NCBI GenBank assembly: GCA_946480015.1 | Contig: CAMLIL010000083.1 | Span: 1 to 26,453 of the forward strand | DNA length: 26,453 nt | Source of the DNA: an uncultured Oxalobacteraceae bacterium | Lineage (GTDB): Bacteria > Pseudomonadota > Gammaproteobacteria > Burkholderiales > Burkholderiaceae | Reading direction: 5' to 3' | Shown here: piece by piece, positions 8,599 through 17,264 of the stretch | Layout: the number at the start of each line of letters is the position of its first letter | Position numbering within the stretch: position 1 is the stretch's first letter | Translations under genes and position numbers: made by a program | The notes under the pieces: model-generated | What the model was told of the DNA's origin: nothing | The model's database searches: none | The model's input: only the letters and a program-made list of their open reading frames with translations

Positions 8599-8623
8599 GT
8601 TATCGATAACATTTATCGATAAC
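8599..8623. promoter_or_regulatory. Tandem ATCGAT-centred palindromes, LacI-family-type operators
   Basis: GTTATCGATAAC (8599-8610) is a perfect 12-bp palindrome. A second, TTATCGATAA (8613-8622), follows with its centre 13 bases downstream. AT-rich palindromes around a central CG are typical of LacI-family repressors that control sugar uptake genes. The pair lies immediately downstream of the -10 element and about 46 bases before the start codon. No regulator gene is in this window, so the cognate repressor is unknown. Confidence 0.6.
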
Positions 8624-8668
8624 AATTAATCCAAGGTCTGTTTAAAGATCAATTGACGAGGTGGAGAC

Positions 8669-11548
8669 ATGAAGAGAAAACTCGATTTGCACGGCTGGCA
8701 CGCGGCCATTCCGACGCCCCAGTTTGCGCTGGCCATCGTGGCGAGCGCAGGATTGCTGAGCGTGAGCGCGGCCCTGGCCCAGGAAGCCAAACCGGCCGCT
8801 GAGACCGCCCAGCCGGCCAAGCAGGAAACCGAAACCCAGACCGTGATTGTCACCGGCACCGTCGGCAAGGCCAAAGCCAGGGCCGCCAACGTCGCCTATT
8901 CGGTGCTCGACGCCAAAGACATGGGCAAGTTCACTCCGCTGAGCGCCGACGATATGCTGCGCGACATGCCCGGCGTCATGGTCGAGACCAACGAGGGCGT
9001 GGTGCGCAACGAGGCCTATACCCGCGGCATGTCGGTCGGCACCGGCAGCCCCACGACCGCCAATTTCTGGGCCAGTTATCTGGAAGACGGGCTGCCCCTC
9101 ATCCCCGTCAAATGGAACAACTTCCAAGATGGCAACTTCCTGCGTTCCGACCTGACCATCGGCCGGGTCGAAGCGATCCGCGGCGGTTCCTCCGGCACCT
9201 CGGTCGGCTCCTCGGCCGGCGCCGTGTTCAATTTCATGCCTGGCCCGATCAAGGAGGGGACGAGCCTCCAGAGCCGGCTCGGCGTGGAAGGCGAAGACCC
9301 CCACCTGTCCTGGAAACAGGTCGATTTCCTGCACGGCTGGAAAAACGCGGCGGGCGACCTGCGCGCCAACGTCGGCGGCTTTTACCGCAGCTCGACCGGC
9401 ACGGTCGACCCCGGCTACCCGCTGAACCTGGGCGGGCAGATCAAGCTGCGCGTCGAGAGGAACTATGAAACGGCCGGCGGTGGCAGCGGCACCGTCGCGC
9501 TGACGGCCAAGCACCTGGACGACAACAACTCCTGGAACGGCCAGTTCACCATGCCGTCCCACGGCTATCAGCATCCCGACCCCGCGCCAAGCTTCACCCG
9601 CGGCGGCAATATGTTCATGCAGGGCGGCCAGCATACGGTACGCACCGACGTCGTCGATGGACCGGGCAGCACGATGTACCACGACCCCGAGAAGGGCGCC
9701 CACTACAAGCAGGACGCCGTCTGGCTGAAATGGGAACATGATACGGGCGGCCCCTGGAGCTTCAATGCGGCCGCCAAGTACGCCAAGAGCAGCGCCTTCC
9801 TGCAGCAGGCATTCTATAACGCCGGCCCGGCCTCGCTGTGGAATGTCAGCGCGTTCCAGGATCCGTACGTCGTCAACCAGGGCGCCGCTGCGGCGGTGTC
9901 GGCCAACCTGAATCGCCGGGCCGGCTACTACGAGCTGTATGACATGGCGACCGGAACGGTGCGCGCGCGCATCGCCAACAACGTCGGCACGTCGAACGGC
10001 ATCAACTATCGCACCGGCCTGCCTTGCGGCGCCGGGACCGCCGCCAGTCCGCAGCAGTGCGTGACCTACACCAACCTGCCGAACGCGAACTTCGATCTGG
10101 GCGGCGGCCTGGTCAATGGCATCCAGGTGCCGCCATCGAACAACCCGGCCAACCAGGACCTGGTCTACATCACCAATTCGAATGTGGGCAACCGCGTCTC
10201 GAACGACCTGATGCTCAACTTCATGGCCACCTACACCCAGGACACCTACAAGCTCCAGGCGGGCGTGTTCGCCTCGCAGTCGCACCAGCACCAGGACACC
10301 TATTTCAACGGCCGCGGCCTGTCGGCCTTCGAGAGCGGCAACATCAGCAACCTGGGTGCGCGTTACATCACCGGCGGCAACACCTACCAGCTGACCGACG
10401 AGGGGGGCTGGGGCCGCGTGGGTGGCGGCTACGTGGACGGCGGCTTCACCGCCTACAGCTACCGCGACCGGCAGCGCGACATCAGCCCAATCCTGGGCGC
10501 TTCCTGGTCGCCGGGTAAATGGGATTTGAACGCGTCCTACAAGGGCACCCTCACCAAGGCGACCACCTACGCCGTACCGTTCGTGACGGCGCCGCAAGCG
10601 ACGGATGCCAACTCGCTGAACTATGGTGGCCTTGATGGCAACAAACTGACCTGGTACGACAATCAGAATTACGTGCGCAGCGCGCCGGTGGAAGCGAACA
10701 AGCGCGTGTATCTGAAGAACTACAGCGCATCGGTCGGCTACAACGTCAGCCCGCTGGACAAGGTTTACTATCGCCACAGCCTGGCCGGCAATAACATTAC
10801 CGGCATCCTCAACCGCTACCAGAACCAGTTCAACGCCGATAACAAGCCCTTGTTCCCGCAGGTTGACCTGAAGCAGGACGAAGTGTCCTATGTGTTCGAC
10901 CACGGATCGCTCAGCGGCCAGGTGACGGCCTTCCGCACCGAAATGCTGGAATGGATCCAGCAAACCCCGCAGAACGTCGACGGCACCACGTACGTGCTCG
11001 AGTACCTGAACCACTACGTCACCCGTGGCGTCGAGGCCGGAATCAGGTGGCGCGCCACGCGTCACCTGACCTGGAACAGCAACGCCTTGTTCTCCCAGGG
11101 GCGCGCGATCGCGGTCGGCAGCTTCTCGGCCGGCAGCCCTGGCCCGTCCGATGACGTGCTGACCACGGTGGCCGGCATCATGGCGCGCACGCCGAAGTGG
11201 GTGTTGTCGAACACCGTGAGCTATGAATTGGGCGACTTCCAGTTCAACTTGCGCCACCGCTACACGCACGTGCGCAAGCTGGACAGCAACCCGGCCAACA
11301 CCAACTACCTGCCGCGTCAGAGAAACTTCGACTTGTCGGTCATGTACGCCGGGATCAAGAACCTGCGCGTGTCGCTGGACGTCCGCAATGTGCTCAACAA
11401 TAAGTACATCAGTGCTTACGACACGATGGTGCCAACCGCCACCGGTGTCAGCAAGAGCAACATCATGGAGCAGTTGCCCGACTCCGCGTCATGGGTGGTC
11501 ATGAACCCGCCGCGCTCCTACTGGCTGACCGCGCGTTACGACTTCTGA
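8669..11548 (+). CDS. TonB-dependent outer-membrane receptor
   Basis: A 959-residue receptor. The signal peptide is residues 1-37 (cut after A-L-A), followed by a TonB box T-V-I-V-T-G-T (58-64) and a plug domain with M-L-R-D-M-P-G-V-M-V-E-T and V-E-A-I-R-G-G-S-S-G. A long beta-barrel then ends at the usual aromatic terminus (T-A-R-Y-D-F). No N-terminal secretin/STN signalling extension is present, so it is not a FecA-type transducer. A strong ribosome site (GAGGTGGAG) precedes ATG 8669. The LacI-type operators upstream suggest a sugar or oligosaccharide substrate rather than iron, but this is inference. It converges on the peptide-modification operon and shares a terminator with it, so it is probably not part of that system. 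Confidence 0.93.
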   Translation: MKRKLDLHGWHAAIPTPQFALAIVASAGLLSVSAALAQEAKPAAETAQPAKQETETQTVIVTGTVGKAKARAANVAYSVLDAKDMGKFTPLSADDMLRDMPGVMVETNEGVVRNEAYTRGMSVGTGSPTTANFWASYLEDGLPLIPVKWNNFQDGNFLRSDLTIGRVEAIRGGSSGTSVGSSAGAVFNFMPGPIKEGTSLQSRLGVEGEDPHLSWKQVDFLHGWKNAAGDLRANVGGFYRSSTGTVDPGYPLNLGGQIKLRVERNYETAGGGSGTVALTAKHLDDNNSWNGQFTMPSHGYQHPDPAPSFTRGGNMFMQGGQHTVRTDVVDGPGSTMYHDPEKGAHYKQDAVWLKWEHDTGGPWSFNAAAKYAKSSAFLQQAFYNAGPASLWNVSAFQDPYVVNQGAAAAVSANLNRRAGYYELYDMATGTVRARIANNVGTSNGINYRTGLPCGAGTAASPQQCVTYTNLPNANFDLGGGLVNGIQVPPSNNPANQDLVYITNSNVGNRVSNDLMLNFMATYTQDTYKLQAGVFASQSHQHQDTYFNGRGLSAFESGNISNLGARYITGGNTYQLTDEGGWGRVGGGYVDGGFTAYSYRDRQRDISPILGASWSPGKWDLNASYKGTLTKATTYAVPFVTAPQATDANSLNYGGLDGNKLTWYDNQNYVRSAPVEANKRVYLKNYSASVGYNVSPLDKVYYRHSLAGNNITGILNRYQNQFNADNKPLFPQVDLKQDEVSYVFDHGSLSGQVTAFRTEMLEWIQQTPQNVDGTTYVLEYLNHYVTRGVEAGIRWRATRHLTWNSNALFSQGRAIAVGSFSAGSPGPSDDVLTTVAGIMARTPKWVLSNTVSYELGDFQFNLRHRYTHVRKLDSNPANTNYLPRQRNFDLSVMYAGIKNLRVSLDVRNVLNNKYISAYDTMVPTATGVSKSNIMEQLPDSASWVVMNPPRSYWLTARYDF

Positions 11549-11556
11549 TGAAAATG

Positions 11557-11634
11557 GCCCCATGCGGGCTAATGCCGTTCAGTTAAAAACGTCGGGTTGT
11601 ACGCTCAACTGACGGCATTAGCCCCGCATGGGGC
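11557..11634. terminator. Long hairpin, bidirectional terminator between convergent genes
   Basis: The arms 11557-11584 and 11607-11634 are complementary over 28 bases except for one unpaired base on each side; the loop is 22 bases. The hairpin fills nearly all the space between the convergent ends of the TonB receptor (11548) and the SelO-like gene (11638). Short T/A tracts flank both sides (CTATTTA on plus, CCATTTT on minus). The inner stem CTAATGCCGTTCAGTT recurs in the ahpF terminator at 23105-23134. Confidence 0.7.
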
Positions 11635-11637
11635 TAT

Positions 11638-13281
11638 TTAACCGAAGTCTGCTGATTGCAACAACGGCGTGCTGAGCAGCTGCTCCACGCCGGAGCTCCC
11701 TGGAAGCGCGGGATCGAGGTCAGCCAACACGTGGCGAGCCTGAGTCAGTGCCTGATCGATGGCCGGGCCAATCGCCGCCGTGTCACCGCGGATCTCCAAT
11801 TGCCGAAATGGCTCCACCAGATCGAGGCCCGCGCTCTTCTGTCGCTGCAGCGCGGGCAGAACCGCGTTCTTGCGCACGGCCTGGCGCCCCAGATAGGCAT
11901 CCACGCTACTGTCCGCCACTCCCACCCTGCTGCGCAGCCACGCACGCACCTGGCTTGCCGCTTGGACGAAATCACGCCGCAAATCAGCGTCGTTCAAGCA
12001 GGGGGTCAGCGCACGATCCATGGACTCGGCATCGCCGCACGGGCCTGCCGCCGCGAATATCGCGTTGAGGTCGAAGCGCCCGACCTGGCGTGGCGGTGGC
12101 ACGGATCTACCGTCGGCAAGCTGGCCTGCATCCGTCACAAAGCGCTCGTGGGCGCCTCGGGTCCAGATGCCGCGCATTGTCTTCAGCCAGGTCTGCAGTA
12201 ATTCGGCCGGGCAGGCCGACGCCATGTCCTCTGTCAGGCCGGCCATCTTGGCCATCTCGATGGCCAGCCGCCGCTGAAAGTGCTGTCCGTATTCTTTAGC
12301 CAAGTCATCGCAGCTGACTATCGCTGTGCCGCGGATGGCCGGCCGGTACTTGTCCAGCTGCTGCCGCAAGGACAGCAAGGTCTTGAGCGGCCACATCGAC
12401 TCCGTCCATGGCTCTTGCCCATGCGCCCAGCACAGGCGCCGGTACGACGGATTAAAGTTGGATACGCCAAAATCGAGGTAGGCTCCGCTCAATGCCATGT
12501 TCGAGCAGCTCAGTGTGCCATGCGGCAGCCGCTTCGCAAAGCCGGCGCCACATTGCCAGGCAAGACGGCGAGCCAGTTCCCGCAGGCCGGCATCGAGCAA
12601 TGCCGCTTCGTCGTTCTCGCCGCTTGGCAGTGCCAGACTGGTCTTGAAGTTCGCCGCCAGGCACGCCATCGCTTGCTGGGTGCGCCATGTATCGGCTGTT
12701 ACGCCGGGTGCGTCAGCGCCGGCGGCCCGCATCGCATCGGGATTGAGGAGATTACGCATAAAGTGCGCCGGCCGGGCAACGAAGGGCCGTATCGCCAGGG
12801 ATCTCACGCAACGCGCTTCGGGATCATCGCCTAGTGCCTGGGAGTAGCTGCCACCGGTCAGGATTACGGCGTGCACCGGCACCGCGCCAAACGGCAGACA
12901 GGCCTGGTACACGCCAGCGAACAGTGCCTCGGTGGCCGCCTCGAATAACATCAGGGTACCCGATGAGTGTAACGCGTCCGCGACGGGCGCGACCAAGGGC
13001 GTCACGCCGACACCTTTGGTCTGCAAGCCGTTCAGCGCGGTGCAGCGTCCGCTGCCACCGGCCGCGCCCGTGCCGGAGCCGCCGTAGCGGTCCGCCCATT
13101 CAACGCGGGTCTCGGCCCCATACAAGCTGTCGGCTTCGTAGCGCTGGGGGCAACAAAATACCTGCTCCGGGTCGACAGTCGCAGCCTGATCCGCACCGTC
13201 TTGCCAGACGATCCGGGCGCGCGCCAGTCGTCGCGTTTCTACCCCGACAAGCGACGATGGTGGCAGCAGGGCGGCCGTCAT
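11638..13281 (-). CDS. SelO-like kinase-fold protein, candidate MchC/MceJ-type peptide modification partner
   Basis: A 547-residue protein with the motif order of the SelO (YdiU) protein-AMPylase superfamily, though strongly diverged. I see a glycine-rich stretch R-Y-G-G-S-G-T-G-A-A-G-G-S-G-R (66-79), Q-T-K-G-V-G-V-T-P (87-95) matching SelO's catalytic-lysine motif L-K-G-A-G-x-T-P (Lys89 here), then H-G-T-L-S-C-S-N-M (254-262) and L-D-F-G (269-272) matching H-G-V-M-N-T-D-N-M and D-Y-G. Asn261 and Asp270 would bind the metal. It is larger than E. coli SelO by about 70 residues. ATG 13281 overlaps the TGA of the upstream HlyC-like gene as ATGA, so the two products are made together. In siderophore microcins a HlyC-like enzyme (MceI/MchD) works with a partner of about this size (MceJ/MchC) in an ATP-dependent peptide conjugation. 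I infer that this pair is analogous: the kinase fold would supply nucleotide chemistry, and the partner acyl transfer. An ordinary SelO is unlikely given the context. Confidence 0.7.
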   Translation of the reverse strand: MTAALLPPSSLVGVETRRLARARIVWQDGADQAATVDPEQVFCCPQRYEADSLYGAETRVEWADRYGGSGTGAAGGSGRCTALNGLQTKGVGVTPLVAPVADALHSSGTLMLFEAATEALFAGVYQACLPFGAVPVHAVILTGGSYSQALGDDPEARCVRSLAIRPFVARPAHFMRNLLNPDAMRAAGADAPGVTADTWRTQQAMACLAANFKTSLALPSGENDEAALLDAGLRELARRLAWQCGAGFAKRLPHGTLSCSNMALSGAYLDFGVSNFNPSYRRLCWAHGQEPWTESMWPLKTLLSLRQQLDKYRPAIRGTAIVSCDDLAKEYGQHFQRRLAIEMAKMAGLTEDMASACPAELLQTWLKTMRGIWTRGAHERFVTDAGQLADGRSVPPPRQVGRFDLNAIFAAAGPCGDAESMDRALTPCLNDADLRRDFVQAASQVRAWLRSRVGVADSSVDAYLGRQAVRKNAVLPALQRQKSAGLDLVEPFRQLEIRGDTAAIGPAIDQALTQARHVLADLDPALPGSSGVEQLLSTPLLQSADFG

Positions 13282-13781
13282 GCCGGTCCGCCTTGTCGGC
13301 CGGCCGACATGAACGTAGTGCGGTCATCGCGGCTTACCCGCTTGCACACTGTGCGCCCACCCTTGGCGCGAAAATACGTGAGTTGCTGGTGTTCGCTGAA
13401 TACCACGTCACGCAGGTCTTCCAGCACGTACGGCAGCGACCCTTTCGCCACCGCCATGTCCAGTATCCATGGACTTGTGCCGTCGTTAAATTCCCATTCG
13501 ACCAGGGGGCGCGGCGTGCCGGAAATAAACTCGTCCTCCACTTCGGGCGTAAGAAAAGCCCAGACAACGTAGCCTACGCATTCATCGTAGCCATTCAGAT
13601 AGACCTTCAATTGGTCCACCCTGCGTGCATTGAGCAGCATGGACACCATGCCGCTTACCGGCGTCTGCGCGTGGGTCGGCACGCGTGCGGCGAACTGGCA
13701 GACCAGGCCCAAGTCCGCGCTTTGCCGGCCAGCGGCTGAGTTTGTCTTAAGTTGGCCACCGATGGCGGCTGTCGAATGCAT
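13278..13781 (-). CDS. HlyC-type (RTX toxin-activating) acyltransferase homologue, MceI/MchD-like
   Basis: A 167-residue protein that aligns with HlyC, the acyl-ACP-dependent toxin lysine acyltransferase. The segment L-G-x10-P-T-H puts His37 at the same distance from L-G as HlyC's catalytic His23. S-P-W-I-L-D-M-A-V-A-K-G puts Asp108 at HlyC's catalytic Asp92. W-A-F-L-T-P-E-V-E-D-E-F also follows the family's W-A-x-L-S-x-E-x-E pattern. Both catalytic residues are therefore kept, and the length is near that of HlyC (170). A strong Shine-Dalgarno (AGGAG, 8 bases spacing) supports ATG 13781. No RTX toxin gene is in the window. The family also includes MceI/MchD of siderophore microcins. Its likely substrate is the small peptide at the head of the operon, whose mature part has no lysine, so the chemistry probably differs from HlyC's. 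It acts in the cytoplasm. Confidence 0.75.
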   Translation of the reverse strand: MHSTAAIGGQLKTNSAAGRQSADLGLVCQFAARVPTHAQTPVSGMVSMLLNARRVDQLKVYLNGYDECVGYVVWAFLTPEVEDEFISGTPRPLVEWEFNDGTSPWILDMAVAKGSLPYVLEDLRDVVFSEHQQLTYFRAKGGRTVCKRVSRDDRTTFMSAGRQGGPA

Positions 13782-13832
13782 GTGGCTTGCTCCTGATTAG
13801 TTTCAGCGTCGTCGGATTGCATCATTCGAGGC

Positions 13833-15269
13833 CTACACCGCCCCACCCAATGCCTTGTACAGATTTAAAAGATTCAACCAGGCCTGTAGACGCAGGTCGA
13901 TGATGTCGATCTGAGCCTGCAGCATTTCTTGCCGGCTCTGCTGGACATTGAGCCGGCCATAGACACCCAGTTCCTGGCGCAGAAGGGCGACGGCGTACAC
14001 CTTCTCAGTCTCGGTCCGCCGCATCTGCGCCGCTTGCCACTGTTGCTGCCAGCGCTCGCGCTCGAGCAGCGCGTCTTCGACATCGACCAGTGCCTGGCGC
14101 ACGCTGGCGCGCAGCCCCAGAGCGGCATCGTCGAGCGTGTTGCGGGCCACATCGCGCTGCGCATCCAGGCGGCGCCAGTCAACCAGGGGCACCGCCAGGC
14201 TCAGCCCCAGTGACGCCAGCGGCTGGCTGAACCAGTCGCGCCAGTTGCCGCCGTTGGTACCCAGGTTCAAGGTCATATTCAAGGCCGGATAGCGCGACGC
14301 CTCGGCCACATGCAGGCGTGCCAGGGCGGCGTCCACGGCCAGCCGCGCCTGGCGCACGTCGGGGCGGCGCTCCAGCGTTTGCGCCGGCGTGCCAAGGGCC
14401 GGCTGCGATGGCTCGGGAGGAAGGCTGGCCTCGCCCGGCGCCAGCGCTGGCGGCTCCCGATCCAGCAGCAGGGCCAAGGCATTGAGCGCCATGCGCCGGT
14501 CGGCTTGGGCGACCGCGAGGCGCGTGCGTGCCTCGTATTGCTTGCTGATCACATCGTCCACTTCGTCCGGGCGCAGCTTGCCTTCGGTCAGACGCAATTG
14601 GGCGATGCGCAGCGCCTCGTCGGCGGCTTGCGCGAGCTCGGTCAGCATTGGCAACTTGGCGTCGATGACGGCGATGGTCCAGTACGCCTCGGCCACCTTG
14701 GTGCTGGCCAGCCAGCGCGCGCTGCGCCAGTCTTCGTGCCGGCTTTCGGCATCGGCGCGGTCGCCCTGCGAGGCCTGCGCGAGCTTTGACCAGAGATCCC
14801 ATTCATAGCTGAGGCCGGCACTGATGCCGTAGCTGTGAGAGCTACGCGCCGCATTGCTTATGGGCACGTTCACGCCGTCGACCACCACCGAGGTGGCGCC
14901 GGAACGCAAAGCCCGGTTGGCGTTGGTGCCCAAGCTCAAGCTGGGCCGGGGCTGTTCACCCAAGGCGGTCAGCCGGGCTTGCGTCAGCGCGCTTTGCCAG
15001 CGCAAGGCCTTGCGCAGCGTGTCGACGTTACTCTGCAAGGCCTGCGCTTGCAGCGCATCCAGCTGGGGATCGCGCAGCGCCTGCCACCAGGGGGCCTCGG
15101 GGGAGCTGACGGGCGCAGCGGCTGCAGGGGCGGCGCGCTCCTGCCAGGCTGCAGGGGCCGTAGGGGCCGGCGGGCGCTGCGGTGGCCGGGGCCACGAGGC
15201 GCAGCCGCTCAGACCTGCCAGCAGAGCGACGTACAAGATCGGTCGTGAAGGGATGGAGCGGCGTGTCAT
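13833..15269 (-). CDS. TolC/NodT-type outer-membrane efflux lipoprotein
   Basis: A 478-residue outer-membrane channel subunit of the OEP (NodT/CusC) family. A lipoprotein signal (L-L-A-G-L-S-G-C, acylated Cys23) is followed by a Pro-rich linker. Two repeats of helical hairpin plus beta strands then follow, with typical stretches such as P-S-L-S-L-G-T-N-A-N-R, L-S-Y-E-W-D-L-W-S-K and A-L-N-M-T-L-N-L-G-T-N-G. It would form the trimeric exit duct of a tripartite pump with the MacA- and MacB-like proteins just upstream. ATG 15269, 10 bases after the MacB-like stop, gives a proper lipoprotein start; a TTG further upstream (15302) would overlap macB and hide the signal. The gene is the fourth of the operon and is followed 51 bases later by the acyltransferase. 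Confidence 0.92.
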   Translation of the reverse strand: MTRRSIPSRPILYVALLAGLSGCASWPRPPQRPPAPTAPAAWQERAAPAAAAPVSSPEAPWWQALRDPQLDALQAQALQSNVDTLRKALRWQSALTQARLTALGEQPRPSLSLGTNANRALRSGATSVVVDGVNVPISNAARSSHSYGISAGLSYEWDLWSKLAQASQGDRADAESRHEDWRSARWLASTKVAEAYWTIAVIDAKLPMLTELAQAADEALRIAQLRLTEGKLRPDEVDDVISKQYEARTRLAVAQADRRMALNALALLLDREPPALAPGEASLPPEPSQPALGTPAQTLERRPDVRQARLAVDAALARLHVAEASRYPALNMTLNLGTNGGNWRDWFSQPLASLGLSLAVPLVDWRRLDAQRDVARNTLDDAALGLRASVRQALVDVEDALLERERWQQQWQAAQMRRTETEKVYAVALLRQELGVYGRLNVQQSRQEMLQAQIDIIDLRLQAWLNLLNLYKALGGAV

Positions 15270-15279
15270 GGTGTGTCCG

Positions 15280-17244
15280 TCAATCGCGTGCCAAGGCAAC
15301 AACCGGGCTCAGCGTTGCGGCGCTGCGTGCAGGCAGGTTGCCGAACAGCAGGCCGATGGCCGTGCAAGTGCCAAGAGCCAGTGCCAGGGCGTCCCAGGAG
15401 ATCAATACCGGCAGACCCGGCAGCGCCAGGCTGGCCGCCTGCGAGGCTAACCAAGGAAGCGCTAGCCCGCCCAGTCCGCCCAGGCAGCACAGCAACACCG
15501 ATTCGATCAGGAACTGGCGCCGTACGTCGCGCTGGCGAGCGCCCACGGCCATGCGGATGCCGATCTCTCGGGTGCGCTCCGCGACCGAGACCAGCATGAT
15601 GTTCATCACGCCCACACCACCCACCACCAAGGAAATGCCGGCGATGGCAGTCAGCGCCCCCGTCAGCTTGCTGAGTATCTCGGTGAAGATGCCGGTCAGC
15701 ATTTCGTTGCTGTCAAGGCTGAAGTCCTCGATCCCGCCATGCAGGGCCAGCAAGCGCTGCCGCACATGTGCGCGGAAGGTTTCAGTCGGAACCGGGTTGG
15801 CGAAATGCACGCTCAAGGTGTCGGTCTCCTGGCGCGTGTCGAGCTTGGTGGTGTAGGTGGTCTGGGGCAGGTTCGCGATGCCCAGGACTCTGAAACTGGG
15901 GATGTACGAAGTGTTCTTCGCGTACGCCGGCGCGGACAGTCCGATCACGGTGAAGGGCAGGGCGCCGATCAGCACCTGCTGGCCCAGAACCGGCTCGCCG
16001 GGTGTGAACAAGGCGTCTTTCGCCACGCGGTCGAGCACCACCACCTGAGCGCGGGTTTCCAGGTCGAGCGTGCTGATGTCGCGGCCTTGCGTTACGGTCT
16101 GGCCGCTGAGGCCAATGTCGCCGACCGCAACGCCGTTCACCCTGACCGCGTCATCATGCCGGCCGTGGCGGGCGGTGACCTGCGACGAATAGTTGGGCAC
16201 GACCGCGGTGACGCCTGGCAGCGAGCGTAGCGCCGCCGCGTCCCGCATGGTCAGCGGCTGGGTGACGGCCCCGAGCGGAAATTGGCGATTGCCTTGGGTG
16301 ACGGTCAATTTACTGGAGGTAGCCTCGTGCGCGCTGCGTTGTATCTGGCTGCGCACTGCCTGGCCCAGCGCCGTGATGCTGACCACGGCAGCGATGCCGA
16401 TGCTGATGCCCAGCATGCTCAGCGCGCTGCGCAGGCGGTTTCCGCTCAGCGCAGCCAGGCTCATGGTCAGAGATTCGCGCCACGGCGCCAGCCAATGCGC
16501 CGGCCCACGCGATGCCGCCAGAAGGGTGTGCTTTTCGCTTGGCGTAGCCAGCGGCGGCGCCTCCGGCGAAGCGACATCGCGCACGATGCGGCCGTCGCGC
16601 AATTCGATGATGCGGCGCGCATGGGCCGCCACATCGGCGTCGTGAGTCACGAGGATGACGGTGTGGCCGATCGCATTAAGTTCGGACAGCAGCGCCAGCA
16701 GCTCGGCGCCGCTGGCGCTGTCGAGCGCGCCAGTGGGTTCATCGGCCAGGATGATGCGGCCGCCGTTCATCAGCGCGCGGGCGATGCTGACCCGTTGTTG
16801 CTGACCGCCCGAGAGCGCGGCGGGCTTGTGCGAGAGCCGCTCGCCCAGACCCAGGCGTTGCAACAGGGCAACGGCGCGCTCGTGCCGCTCGCGCCGGGTG
16901 TAGCCGGCGTAGACCGCGGGCAACTCCACGTTGCGCACGGCGTCGAGGTGCGAGAGCAGGTGGTAGCGCTGGAAGACGAATCCGAAGGTTTCGCGGCGCA
17001 GAGCGGCCGTCTGGTCGGGCGAGAGCTCGGAGAGGTCGTGCCCATCGACCCGTAGCCGCCCGCTGCTCGGCTTGTCCAGGCATCCCAGCAAATTCATCAA
17101 GGTTGACTTGCCCGAACCCGAGGCGCCCATGATGGCCACCATTTCGCCGTCGTCGATACGCAGGCTCACATTGTCAAGTGCGCGCACCATCGCCCCGCCA
17201 GAGGCGTAGTGCCGCGAGACCTGCTCCATCTCAATCAGGGACAT
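15280..17244 (-). CDS. macB: MacB-type ABC exporter (fused ATPase-permease)
   Basis: A 654-residue protein of MacB size and order. The N-terminal ATPase has Walker A G-A-S-G-S-G-K-S-T (40-48), Q-loop F-Q (91-92), signature L-S-G-G-Q-Q-Q-R (144-151), Walker B I-I-L-A-D-E-P (164-170) and switch His201. The C-terminal half has one membrane helix near 260-285, a large periplasmic domain (about 290-525), and three closing helices with V-V-G-G-V-G-V-M-N-I-M and E-R-T-R-E-I-G-I-R. MacB works as a mechanotransmission pump, moving periplasmic cargo out through MacA and TolC. Known cargoes of the family include macrolides, siderophores and the Sec-exported peptide toxin STII. Here the cargo is probably the signal-peptide-bearing product of the first gene. 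It starts 20 bases after the MacA-like stop. Confidence 0.92.
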   Translation of the reverse strand: MSLIEMEQVSRHYASGGAMVRALDNVSLRIDDGEMVAIMGASGSGKSTLMNLLGCLDKPSSGRLRVDGHDLSELSPDQTAALRRETFGFVFQRYHLLSHLDAVRNVELPAVYAGYTRRERHERAVALLQRLGLGERLSHKPAALSGGQQQRVSIARALMNGGRIILADEPTGALDSASGAELLALLSELNAIGHTVILVTHDADVAAHARRIIELRDGRIVRDVASPEAPPLATPSEKHTLLAASRGPAHWLAPWRESLTMSLAALSGNRLRSALSMLGISIGIAAVVSITALGQAVRSQIQRSAHEATSSKLTVTQGNRQFPLGAVTQPLTMRDAAALRSLPGVTAVVPNYSSQVTARHGRHDDAVRVNGVAVGDIGLSGQTVTQGRDISTLDLETRAQVVVLDRVAKDALFTPGEPVLGQQVLIGALPFTVIGLSAPAYAKNTSYIPSFRVLGIANLPQTTYTTKLDTRQETDTLSVHFANPVPTETFRAHVRQRLLALHGGIEDFSLDSNEMLTGIFTEILSKLTGALTAIAGISLVVGGVGVMNIMLVSVAERTREIGIRMAVGARQRDVRRQFLIESVLLCCLGGLGGLALPWLASQAASLALPGLPVLISWDALALALGTCTAIGLLFGNLPARSAATLSPVVALARD

Positions 17245-17264
17245 GCTGGCGCCATAGGTGAGCG

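Noticed and set aside
8373..8612. Small minus-strand frame upstream of the TonB receptor
   Set aside because: It overlaps the promoter and operators, and its product resembles nothing.
8642..11269. Very long minus-strand frame opposite the TonB receptor gene
   Set aside because: Antisense shadow of codon-biased high-GC DNA; the sense frame has a signal peptide, TonB box and barrel terminus.
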